Origin: JBEKJU01 sp050011095
Lineage (GTDB): Bacteria > Desulfobacterota > Syntrophorhabdia > Syntrophorhabdales > WCHB1-27
Assembly: GCA_050011095.1 (NCBI GenBank)
Contig: JBEKJU010000168.1
Coordinates: 1-10,944, forward strand
Direction of reading: 5' to 3'
Length of the DNA: 10,944 nucleotides
Below the pieces are notes generated by a model that worked only from the letters and a program-made list of their open reading frames with translations, did not search any database and was not told the origin of the DNA. Position numbers and translations under genes: made by a program. Within the stretch, counting starts at the first letter, position 1. The number at the start of each line of letters is the position of its first letter. Shown in pieces: positions 5,573 through 10,944 of this stretch.

Positions 5573-6628
5573 CTAATGGATGATAGTCACCGCGTTCGGC
5601 TTCACCCTCTCCAGCCCTTCGAGATAGATGAAGGAATAGTAGTTCGGTATCCTGTCGTAGTCCATGGCCTCTTTCTTCCTGTGCCACCGCGCCTCGTCCT
5701 CCATAAGGATAAGGAGGTCCTGGGTAAGACCGACCTCGAGCCTGCTTTTCGGCCACATCCAGGCCATATACTGATCGCTGTAATGAAAACGCCGCTGTAT
5801 GATCCTTTTCGCCCGCGCCGGATCAAATTCGGCGGATTGCTCCGCCTCTGCCAGCGCGCGCAGCAGCTTTTCGACGGTGCCCCTGTGGCTCGCGATATAG
5901 GATCCGGTCGAGATCAGGAGAAAATAGTAATCCTGTCCGCCCTGGCCGTCCCAGACGGTCGCGTTCTTGCCGAGGGCGGTCCTCAGCAAGAACGCGTAGG
6001 GTTCCCACAGCATGGCGGCATCGATGGCGCCCTTCATAATATCCAGGGTCGTCTCCGACGGTCTTATGTCGACGATCCGTACCTCACTGTTGAGTATTCC
6101 ATGAAAGGCGAGGAACGTGGCGAGGAAGAATTCGGAGGAGGTGCCCTGCACGACGCCTATGGTTTTTCCCTCGAGATCGTGAGGGGATTCGATTCCCCTG
6201 TCCCGCCTCGCTATTAGGAGGGCGTTGTCGCTCGATACGGAGATGGTCGTGAGGGCCCGCAGATCGTCCCTTACAAATCCTTCAACCGCAAAGCTGAAGT
6301 CCGCGGCGGTCGCAAAATCGAGCTTTCCCTCCGCGAGGTCTCGCACGGCGAGGGAACCCGATTCATACTCCTTGAGGGATACATCGAGGCCGTTCTTTGA
6401 AAAAAGGTCCAGACCCGAGGCGATATGAACGAGGGCGGCATTGTCGTTTGCGGCGATGCCGAGCGTGATTTTTTCGAGGGGGGGCGGCTTGTGGCGATGA
6501 GACCGATTATACGCGCCGAGAATGGCGGCCGTGAGGGCGGCAAGGAGGATGAACCAGAATACGAGAAGCGATTTTCTTTTCGACCCGGATGCCTTTCTGC
6601 TGATGGTACTGAAACTAAACCACATCAT
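5573..6628 (-). CDS. Membrane-anchored NMT1/SsuA-type solute-binding protein, probable sensory partner of the kinase
   Basis: 351 aa. The N-terminus is basic and followed by one membrane segment (about 21-40, LLVFWFILLA...). There is no lipobox and no obvious cleavage site, so it is probably anchored in the inner membrane with the domain in the periplasm. The fold is that of NMT1/THI5-like and SsuA/TauA binding proteins: KITLGIAAND (53-62), GLDV (80-83), GKLDFATAADFS (101-112), DLEGKTIGVVQGTSSEFFL (151-169), and GAIDAAMLWEPYA (200-212), the usual substrate-cleft segment. Relatives bind sulfonates, nitrate-like ions, thiamine precursors or aromatic acids; the ligand cannot be read here. No permease or ATPase is adjacent, while a hybrid kinase follows 25 bp later, which suggests sensing rather than uptake. 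A double ATG starts the gene with no Shine-Dalgarno, about 10 bases from the predicted transcription start. Confidence 0.88.
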   Translation of the reverse strand: MMWFSFSTISRKASGSKRKSLLVFWFILLAALTAAILGAYNRSHRHKPPPLEKITLGIAANDNAALVHIASGLDLFSKNGLDVSLKEYESGSLAVRDLAEGKLDFATAADFSFAVEGFVRDDLRALTTISVSSDNALLIARRDRGIESPHDLEGKTIGVVQGTSSEFFLATFLAFHGILNSEVRIVDIRPSETTLDIMKGAIDAAMLWEPYAFLLRTALGKNATVWDGQGGQDYYFLLISTGSYIASHRGTVEKLLRALAEAEQSAEFDPARAKRIIQRRFHYSDQYMAWMWPKSRLEVGLTQDLLILMEDEARWHRKKEAMDYDRIPNYYSFIYLEGLERVKPNAVTIIH

Positions 6629-6644
6629 TGGGGCACGCAGGACT

Positions 6645-6673
6645 ATTCTAACGCTCAGGAGCGCTTATGTAAA
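6645..6673 (-). promoter_or_regulatory. Promoter of the binding protein/kinase operon, TTTACA-N17-TAGAAT
   Basis: On the minus strand, the -35 box TTTACA (6668-6673) and -10 box TAGAAT (6645-6650) each match 5 of 6 consensus bases, with exactly 17 bases between. The predicted start is near 6638, only about 10 bases before the ATG at 6628. The leader is too short for a normal ribosome site, consistent with none being visible. Confidence 0.6.
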
Positions 6674-6821
6674 GGGCTGACATTATTGGACCCGGCGCAC
6701 CGGGAGGTATCCGAAAAGGCCCGTGTGCCGCCGAAAAACGACAGGACAGGCGGTCCAACTTCCGGCCGCCCGTAGATTACGATCTTTTTAACGGGGTCCT
6801 CTGAATCCGGGGACAAAGGCG

Positions 6822-6830
6822 TGTTATTAT
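6822..6830 (+). promoter_or_regulatory. Extended -10 promoter of the glutamate dehydrogenase gene
   Basis: TGT followed by TATTAT (6825-6830) forms an extended -10 element with no good -35 partner 16-18 bases upstream. The predicted start is near 6837, giving a leader of about 45 bases that ends in the strong ribosome site GGGAGGAGA before ATG 6882. The HAD promoter at 10787 has the same GTGTTAT-N-ATAT core. Confidence 0.45.
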
Positions 6831-6881
6831 ATGTAAGGCGGAAAAGAGCAGCGCGATGCGATCACGGGAGGAGACAGAGGC

Positions 6882-8147
6882 ATGGAGGCGACGACGAGGA
6901 GGATTAATCTGGCGCATATAGCCGTCGGCCAGGTGGAAAGGGCATCCGAGCGGCTGCCCCACATCGATCCGGGTATTATCGACAAGATCAAACATACTAG
7001 AAGGGAGATCATCGTGCATTTTCCCGTCAAGATGGACGATGGCTCGGTGCGCATCTTTACGGGCTATCGCGTCCAGCACGACGACACACGAGGTCCCTTT
7101 AAGGGCGGCCTGCGCTATCATCCGGACGTCGATCTCGACGAGATGCGGGCCCTGGCCATGTTGATGACGTGGAAGGCGGCTGTCGTTAACATCCCCTTCG
7201 GAGGGGCGAAGGGAGGGGTCGAGTGCGACCCTGGTGGTATGTCACAGCACGAGATAGAGAACGTGACGCGCCGCTTTACGTGGGAGATATCGCCCTTCAT
7301 CGGGCCTGAAATGGATATCCCGGCCCCCGACATGGCGACGAATCCGCAGGTGATGGCCTGGATCATGGACACCTTCAGCATCCGAAAGGGGTATTCGGTT
7401 CCGGGCGTCGTGACGGGAAAGCCCCTCGAGCTGGGCGGCTCCCGCGGCAGGTTCGAGGCAACCGGCCGGGGCGTCTTTACCGTTGCGGCAAAGGCGGCCA
7501 AGCACATCGGGCTGTCCGTGGCGGGGTCCCGCGTCGTGATCCAGGGCGCTGGCAACGTGGGCGGCGCGGCTGCCCGGCAGTTCAGCCGGGCCGGGGCGCT
7601 CGTGGTGGGCATTTCCGATATCAGGGGTGGGCTCTACAACCCGCGTGGTCTCGATGTGGAAAAGGCCCTGGACTGCAAGAGGCGGGACAGTTGCTTCGTG
7701 AAGGGGGATGTCGACGCGGACGGGATCACGAACGACGAACTGCTCCAGCTGGAGTGCGATATCCTGGTGCCGGCCGCCATCGAGAACCAGATTACGGTCG
7801 TCAACGCGCCGAAGCTGCGCTGCAGGATGATCGTCGAGGGGGCGAACGGCCCGACCACCCCCGAGGCGGACTCGATCCTGTCCGACCGGGGCATCTATCT
7901 CGTGCCCGACATCCTCGCAAATGCGGGGGGCGTTATCGTCTCCTACTTCGAGTGGGTCCAGAACCTCCAGGAACTGTTCTGGACAGAGACCGAGATAACC
8001 GAGCGCCTCAATCGCATCCTCTCCCGGTCCTTCCAGGAGATCCTCGCCATCGCGGACAAAGAGCGGGTTGACATGCGGACGGCAGCCCTCCTGCTCGGCA
8101 TCGGCCGGGTTGCCGAGGCGACGAAGCTGAGGGGCATATTCCCCTGA
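6882..8147 (+). CDS. gdhA: Glutamate dehydrogenase (Glu/Leu/Phe/Val dehydrogenase family)
   Basis: 421 aa, the normal length for hexameric bacterial and archaeal GDH of this subfamily. The N-terminal substrate domain has RGPFKGGLRYHP (70-81), the Lys98 region TWKAA, catalytic Lys110 in PFGGAKGG (105-112) and Asp150 in PAPDM. The Rossmann domain has GAGNVG (222-227), followed by SDIRGG (245-250). ANGPTTPEAD (321-330) and PDILANAGGVIVSYFEW (342-358) are standard C-terminal motifs. It oxidatively deaminates L-glutamate to 2-oxoglutarate and ammonia, or runs in reverse, with NAD(P); the Gly-rich loop does not settle cofactor preference by eye. It acts in the cytosol, linking nitrogen and central carbon metabolism or amino acid fermentation. 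A strong GGAGGAGA sits before the ATG. The gene is transcribed divergently from the sensor operon, with 253 bp between; the thioredoxin gene follows. Confidence 0.96.
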   Translation: MEATTRRINLAHIAVGQVERASERLPHIDPGIIDKIKHTRREIIVHFPVKMDDGSVRIFTGYRVQHDDTRGPFKGGLRYHPDVDLDEMRALAMLMTWKAAVVNIPFGGAKGGVECDPGGMSQHEIENVTRRFTWEISPFIGPEMDIPAPDMATNPQVMAWIMDTFSIRKGYSVPGVVTGKPLELGGSRGRFEATGRGVFTVAAKAAKHIGLSVAGSRVVIQGAGNVGGAAARQFSRAGALVVGISDIRGGLYNPRGLDVEKALDCKRRDSCFVKGDVDADGITNDELLQLECDILVPAAIENQITVVNAPKLRCRMIVEGANGPTTPEADSILSDRGIYLVPDILANAGGVIVSYFEWVQNLQELFWTETEITERLNRILSRSFQEILAIADKERVDMRTAALLLGIGRVAEATKLRGIFP

Positions 8148-8228
8148 AAGGGGGCGCGGGAGGGGCCTTGCGCCCACGGCCCGACCGAAAGCGTGCGCGG
8201 ATGACGCAGTTTCCGTCTTTTCGCAAGC

Positions 8229-8257
8229 TTGACACTCCCCGGGCGAACCCATATATT
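8229..8257 (+). promoter_or_regulatory. Near-consensus promoter TTGACA-N17-TATATT at the thioredoxin start
   Basis: A perfect TTGACA (8229-8234), a 17-base spacer and TATATT (8252-8257, 5 of 6) form the best promoter in the window. The expected start (about 7 bases past the -10 box) is 8264, exactly the A of the thioredoxin ATG. This argues for a leaderless mRNA and against starts placed further upstream in the frame. Confidence 0.7.
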
Positions 8258-8263
8258 TGTGCT

Positions 8264-8728
8264 ATGGCTGAAGAGAGCGTGATCGTCCGCTGCCCGCACT
8301 GCGGCGCCAGGAATCGCATCCCCGCCTCAAGATGGGGCGACGACAGGGCCGTATGTGGACGCTGCAAGTCGGCGCTTGCCGTTTCCAGCCTTTTCCCCGA
8401 CGGGCCCGTTCCCATATCGGACAGCGCCTTTGCGCGGGAAGTCCTCGGTTTTCCGGGGCCTGTCCTCGTGGAGTTCTTCGCGCCCTGGTGCGGCCATTGC
8501 CAGAGGCTCGCGCCGGTCCTGAATGAGCTGGCATCGGAGTACGCCGGCCGCGTGAAGTTTGCCACGGTCAACATCGACGATAATCACCTGATCGCCTCCC
8601 AGCAGGGCGTCAACGGGACGCCGACCCTCTTCTTTTACAACCACGGCAGGCTGGCCGATCGGGTGGCGGGCGCACTCCCCAAGGCGGAACTGATGCAGCG
8701 CCTTGATCGTCTCACTTCGGGGCACTAA
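8264..8728 (+). CDS. trxC: Zinc-ribbon thioredoxin (TrxC/Trx2-like) with CGHC active site
   Basis: 154 aa from ATG 8264. An N-terminal zinc ribbon has two pairs: Cys10-x-x-Cys13 (CPHC) and Cys31-x-x-Cys34 (CGRC). A thioredoxin fold follows, with VLVEFFAPWCGHCQRLAP (67-84) and the cis-proline GTP at 118-120. This is the Trx2 architecture, a cytosolic disulfide reductase, usually reduced by thioredoxin reductase. The active site is CGHC (Cys76, Cys79) rather than CGPC; CGHC is typical of PDI and gives a more oxidising potential in studied proteins. The start is chosen because a near-consensus promoter places the transcript 5' end at this ATG and no Shine-Dalgarno is present. The frame is open upstream to TTG 8168, but that extension is low-complexity and would span the promoter. 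The TAA stop overlaps the first base of the palindromic element. Confidence 0.88.
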   Translation: MAEESVIVRCPHCGARNRIPASRWGDDRAVCGRCKSALAVSSLFPDGPVPISDSAFAREVLGFPGPVLVEFFAPWCGHCQRLAPVLNELASEYAGRVKFATVNIDDNHLIASQQGVNGTPTLFFYNHGRLADRVAGALPKAELMQRLDRLTSGH

Positions 8729-8896
8729 TACCGAGTTGCTTATCTTCGCGACATCTTTGTTGTCGCATCAAAGCCCTCCCCGACGTACTACCGACCCGCT
8801 TCGCGACACCCGTTTCGTGGGTACCCGCCGCGCCTGCGTAGGCGCATCACAGCCGCTCGGTAACCTGCCGAAGACGAGGGCGGCGCCTATAAATGA

Positions 8897-8916
8897 CCCT
8901 GCTGCAAGCAGCAGGG
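8897..8916. repeat. Palindromic unit 1 (CCCTGCTGC / GCAGCAGGG)
   Basis: A perfect 9-bp inverted repeat with an AA loop, followed by TATCC and AAG. A second unit with the same core lies 188 bp downstream (9085-9104), so the pair are direct repeats of one palindromic sequence family. Confidence 0.7.
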
Positions 8917-9084
8917 TATCCAAGACAACGAGCGGAGCGAGTCTTTGAGCAGCTGTGTTCGGGGCACCCGCTTGCGGGTCGTGGCTTTGCCCGCAGAGGG
9001 GGCGACCGCGGGGTACCCACACAGTGGGTCGCGCGAAGCGGGTGTCCCAATAATTGCCGGCGGAGCGAAGCGGAAAAAGATTCT

Positions 9085-9104
9085 CCCTGCAGCAAGCCGC
9101 AGGG
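9085..9104. repeat. Palindromic unit 2 (CCCTGC / GCAGGG)
   Basis: Matches unit 1 at 18 of 20 positions. The outer 6-bp stem is intact; one inner pair has become an A/C mismatch, while the GC-AA-GC tip is kept. The flank AATCCGCAAG resembles TATCCAAG after unit 1. Unit 2 is followed by the right terminal repeat at 9121. Confidence 0.65.
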
Positions 9105-9149
9105 AATCCGCAAGTTGAATGCAACTCGGTATACGCCCCCGATCTTCTT

Positions 9150-9482
9150 TCAGAGCCCCATGTTGGAGAGGATATAGGCAATGGAATTCACTATCTTGAC
9201 GAGGTCTGCGTGGGTGCTCTCGAAGCCTTCGATGGAGGAAGTGAGGCCCTTGATCGAGAGATGCATCAACTGCTCGTTCCTCTGACCCCTGGTTGCCTCG
9301 TGCATCGACACCTGGGCGAAGCCGGCGATGCTCTCCGCCTGCTCGGGGTCTGTACGCGAAAGTCTTACCACTTCGGCCTTCATGGTCGAAAGGAGCTTCA
9401 AAAGTTCCTGCTTGTCCTCTTCCTTGATGGAATCGGCGTTCTTGATCTTTTCCTCGATGGTTTCCAGTGTCTCCGGAATCAT
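9150..9482 (-). CDS. DUF4404-like small helical protein
   Basis: 110 aa from the ATG at 9482. That start is preceded by AGGAG at a 7-base spacing, so it is preferred to the in-frame ATG at 9497, which lies upstream of the ribosome site. The protein is soluble, charged and almost wholly helical: EKIKNADSIKEEDKQELLKLLSTM in the first third and the C-terminal FESTHADLVKIVNSIAYILSNMGL. That ending resembles the FEaxHPxLtxxvnxixdxLaxmGi pattern I associate with DUF4404, a family of unknown function. There is no catalytic motif, cysteine or membrane segment. It is probably an oligomerising cytosolic protein. The gene lies 178 bp downstream of the small exported protein, with a repeat relic between, and its stop is 17 bases from the palindromic element. 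Confidence 0.72.
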   Translation of the reverse strand: MIPETLETIEEKIKNADSIKEEDKQELLKLLSTMKAEVVRLSRTDPEQAESIAGFAQVSMHEATRGQRNEQLMHLSIKGLTSSIEGFESTHADLVKIVNSIAYILSNMGL

Positions 9483-9505
9483 GGTGTCACTCCTCATGGG
9501 GAATC

Positions 9506-9545
9506 GCTTATCTTAACCCCATCCTCGTTGTCCCATCAGTGCTCT
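9506..9545. repeat. Degenerate copy of the left end of the 405-bp element
   Basis: Ungapped comparison with 8738-8777 gives about 30 of 40 identical bases, including GCTTATCTT, GTTGTC-CATCA and the closing CT. The hairpin that is perfect in the other copy (GCGACA/TGTCGC) is broken on one arm here. It lies in the upstream region of the DUF4404-like gene, close to its ribosome site, and suggests an older insertion of the same family. Confidence 0.45.
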
Positions 9546-9623
9546 ACCCCCGTTTTCGAAGGAATCGTCCCCGGCGGGCAGGGAGGCGAATCGGGCTATG
9601 CCCGGCAAGCGCGGCCGGAGGCG

Positions 9624-9654
9624 ACAAAAATGTTGGTCCCGACGGTCCTCGGAA
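9624..9654 (-). terminator. Possible terminator after the small exported protein
   Basis: On the minus strand, 6 bases after the TGA, TTCCGA pairs with TCGGGA (one G-U pair, loop GGACCG; 9637-9654). CCAACA and a run of five T (9626-9630) follow. The stem is short and the T run is 7 bases away, so this is a weak candidate. Confidence 0.3.
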
Positions 9655-9660
9655 GGAACG

Positions 9661-10002
9661 TCAAAAAGCGCCGAGGGGCCTACAGAGCGTGAATTCGTAG
9701 GGCTCGACGACGAGTCTTTCGTACACGGGACCGGTCGATCCGCTTGCGAGGGCGAAGGGCGTGGCCAGAAGGCTCACGCCCGTGCCGAGCACCAGGGCGA
9801 TGAAACTGATGGGACGCACCAGAAGAAGGTCGACAATCATGACCTCTCCGGCCGGGGGCTGGGCAGGGGCCGGCGGGTACGGCGAGCCCGTCGATTCCAT
9901 GAGAATGGTGCTCTCACTCTCCCCTCCATTCTCTCCGTAGGCCGGAAGGATCGTGCAGAGCAGGAACGAGAGGGCACATAATGCGATCAGTCTTCTTTTC
10001 AC
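9661..10002 (-). CDS. Small exported/membrane protein of unknown function
   Basis: 113 aa, starting at GTG 10002, which is fixed by a strong AGGAGG 7 bases upstream. The N-terminus is a clear signal peptide: MKRR, a hydrophobic core to about residue 20, and probable cleavage after PAYG. A short Ser/Pro/Ala-rich linker (28-51) follows, then a hydrophobic stretch (about 55-85) that includes VRPISFIALVLGTGVSLLATPFALASGS. The end, YERLVVEPYEFTLCRPLGAF, resembles small periplasmic or membrane proteins in Proteobacteria that share a V-x-P-x-x-[YF]-T-x-x-R-P-L-G-x-F ending, none with a known function. It likely sits in the inner membrane or periplasm. It lies 48 bp after the HAD gene on the same strand and may be co-transcribed. 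Confidence 0.72.
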   Translation of the reverse strand: MKRRLIALCALSFLLCTILPAYGENGGESESTILMESTGSPYPPAPAQPPAGEVMIVDLLLVRPISFIALVLGTGVSLLATPFALASGSTGPVYERLVVEPYEFTLCRPLGAF

Positions 10003-10050
10003 TGGGCACCTCCTTGCTATTTTGGGCTCGAGTCAGGTCTCTGACACCGA

Positions 10051-10695
10051 CTACGGGGCGTTCGGGACCTGTCCGTTTCGATCACGTCCTTCAACCGGGC
10101 CTGGAAGCAGGCCCGCCAACTCCCGCGTGAAGCCCTGGATATCGTGGAAATGGATGGCCTGCCAGCCCTGGCTCATCGCCCGATTGACGTTGGCAAAACC
10201 GTCGTCGACGAAAAGGATCTCTTTTGGCTTCCTCCCCAGCCGGTCCGCCGCCTCACGGAAAAGGGCATCCTCCCGCTTGCTCTTCTTCAGATGAAAGGAG
10301 TTGAGCACGTGGTCAAAGTGGCGGGAGAAGCCTGTTTCCCGGTCTATCTCATCGAGCCAGTCGGTCTGGTCGCTCAAGATGGCGACGGTGAATCCGAGCG
10401 CCTGGAGCCGGTCGACCTCTTCGAGCATATCGTGCCTGATGCGAAAGCGTGTGATGATCTCCTCCCGAAGTTCGGAGTCCGTGCCGTGAATGCCCGTGGC
10501 GCGTCTGAGGGCGTCCCAGTATGTCTGCCCTGCCGCGCGGCCCGTCACGTACCCGGTCTCGTAGATGAGTTCGCGGGCGCGCGCAAAGAACAGGTCGGGA
10601 TCGAGGCCGTTTTTGGCGGCAATAGCGCGCAGGTCCTCCTTGAAGCCCTCATCCGCAATGACGCCGCCGAAATCGAACACGACCGCCTTGATCAA
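10051..10695 (-). CDS. HAD-superfamily hydrolase, subfamily IA
   Basis: 214 aa from TTG 10695, giving the typical N-terminus MIKAVVFDFGGVI with AGGAAAGG 7 bases upstream. Motif I has nucleophile Asp8 in FDFGG. The second aspartate of DxD is Gly here, as in the FDFGGV branch that includes YihX-like phosphatases and haloacid-type members. Motif II is ILSDQTD, motif III is the Lys of KKSKRE, and motif IV is FVDDG. A helical cap follows motif I. It probably hydrolyses a small phosphorylated metabolite in the cytosol; the substrate cannot be assigned. The frame is open further upstream to TTG 10752, but that adds an Arg-rich 19 residues unlike family N-termini. The small exported protein gene follows after 48 bp, which contains a 5-bp GTCAG/CTGAC hairpin. 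Confidence 0.88.
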   Translation of the reverse strand: MIKAVVFDFGGVIADEGFKEDLRAIAAKNGLDPDLFFARARELIYETGYVTGRAAGQTYWDALRRATGIHGTDSELREEIITRFRIRHDMLEEVDRLQALGFTVAILSDQTDWLDEIDRETGFSRHFDHVLNSFHLKKSKREDALFREAADRLGRKPKEILFVDDGFANVNRAMSQGWQAIHFHDIQGFTRELAGLLPGPVEGRDRNGQVPNAP

Positions 10696-10752
10696 TGGAA
10701 TCGCCTTTCCTGAAACGGTGCGCCTTTCACGCCTTCGGGAATTACAGGTCAA

Positions 10753-10944
10753 TGGTGCGGGAGGCTCAAGGTGAGGCGCTATAGATATTATAACACCGCG
10801 CAGGCCGAAGTGAGAGGTTTTTCACCCAGGGCAAACGCATTTGGAAATCATCCACATATAGAGGCTAAGTAGCTTAAATACCTGATGATTTATATTTCTA
10901 GACTTCTATGGATAGGTGTGCTATCTACCTGACATCATTGATTT
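10753..10944. other. Right-edge non-coding stretch
   Basis: No plausible gene is seen on either strand. The last ~120 bases are clearly more AT-rich than the rest of the window. The stretch holds the HAD promoter and is cut by the window edge, so a gene start beyond it cannot be excluded. Confidence 0.5.
10787..10795 (-). promoter_or_regulatory. Extended -10 promoter of the HAD gene (TGT-TATAAT)
   Basis: On the minus strand TGT is followed by a perfect TATAAT (10787-10792), with no convincing -35 at 17 bases. The predicted start is near 10780, giving an 85-base leader to TTG 10695 (or 28 bases if the less likely TTG 10752 is used). Confidence 0.5.

Larger units (their letters stand above)
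8728..9132. mobile_element. 405-bp non-coding palindrome-rich element with 12-bp terminal inverted repeats
   Basis: ATACCGAGTTGC (8728-8739) and its exact complement GCAACTCGGTAT (9121-9132) bound a block with no plausible gene. Inside are many perfect stems: GCGACA/TGTCGC (8748-8766), GCGCCT/AGGCGC (8830-8845), CCCTGCTGC/GCAGCAGGG (8897-8916), ACCCGC/GCGGGT (8966-8979), ACCCAC/GTGGGT (9015-9029) and CCCTGC/GCAGGG (9085-9104). A segment near 8795-8825 (CCCGCTTCGCG...GTGGGTACCC) recurs inverted at 9012-9043. It resembles a mosaic of REP-like units or a non-autonomous mobile element. No target duplication is visible. It fills the convergent gap between the thioredoxin and DUF4404-like genes and could end transcription from both sides. 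Repeats are directly visible; mobility is inferred. Confidence 0.6.

Noticed and set aside
4108..5583. 491-codon plus-strand frame opposite the kinase
   Set aside because: Every kinase domain motif is on the other strand; this frame has low-complexity, Pro/Arg/Asp-rich content and no motif.
7242..8252. 336-codon minus-strand frame opposite gdh
   Set aside because: Antisense shadow of a fully conserved glutamate dehydrogenase gene.
8168..8263. N-terminal extension of the thioredoxin from TTG 8168 or ATG 8201
   Set aside because: The extension is Arg/Pro-rich, unlike Trx2 N-termini, and would include a near-consensus promoter whose start is at ATG 8264.
8728..9132. CRISPR array in the palindrome-rich block
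   Set aside because: The repeats are few, unevenly spaced and self-complementary, with no regular repeat/spacer pattern and no cas genes nearby.
10696..10752. Longer HAD start at TTG 10752
   Set aside because: It adds an Arg-rich 19 residues not seen in HAD IA proteins; TTG 10695 has a ribosome site and gives the typical MIKAVVFDFGG start.

Overview
The window looks like a GC-rich bacterial chromosome. The lineage cannot be fixed from sequence alone. An anaerobe-type deltaproteobacterium (Desulfobacterota, syntrophic or fermentative) fits best: a type 2 isopentenyl-diphosphate isomerase relative, an acyl-CoA crotonase, an orphan NMT1-type binding protein paired with a hybrid PAS kinase, a DUF4404-like protein and abundant short palindromic repeats. 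This is inference from gene content.

Layout. (1) 1-3213: a plus-strand group encoding an IDI-2-like FMN protein, a crotonase and a stand-alone cupin of the type II phosphomannose isomerase kind. A poorly characterised small ORF with its own strong promoter follows. The group is bracketed by two nearly identical inverted copies of a ~140-bp element (about 1-138 and 3071-3213). (2) 3232-6628, minus strand: a membrane-anchored NMT1/SsuA-like solute-binding protein followed 25 bp later by a hybrid histidine kinase. No transporter genes are present, so the pair looks like a two-piece sensor. (3) 6882-8728, plus strand: a glutamate dehydrogenase-family enzyme, then a zinc-ribbon thioredoxin with a CGHC active site. 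The thioredoxin promoter is placed so that its transcript would start at or next to the ATG. (4) 8728-9132: a non-coding ~405-bp block with perfect 12-bp terminal inverted repeats, packed with hairpins. (5) 9150-10695, minus strand: a DUF4404-like helical protein, a small exported/membrane protein and a HAD phosphatase.

Working together. Crotonase and cupin are probably co-transcribed (26-bp gap). Binding protein and kinase almost certainly form one unit. The thioredoxin probably has its own promoter despite following gdh. Both repeat elements sit between convergent genes.

The most noteworthy points are: the active-site substitutions in the IDI-2-like protein and the crotonase; the inverted element pair around that module; the palindrome-rich 405-bp element abutting the thioredoxin stop codon, with a degenerate relative about 770 bp away; the predicted leaderless thioredoxin mRNA; and the transporter-less binding protein/kinase pair. 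I did not find a CRISPR array, tRNA, rRNA, or transposase gene.
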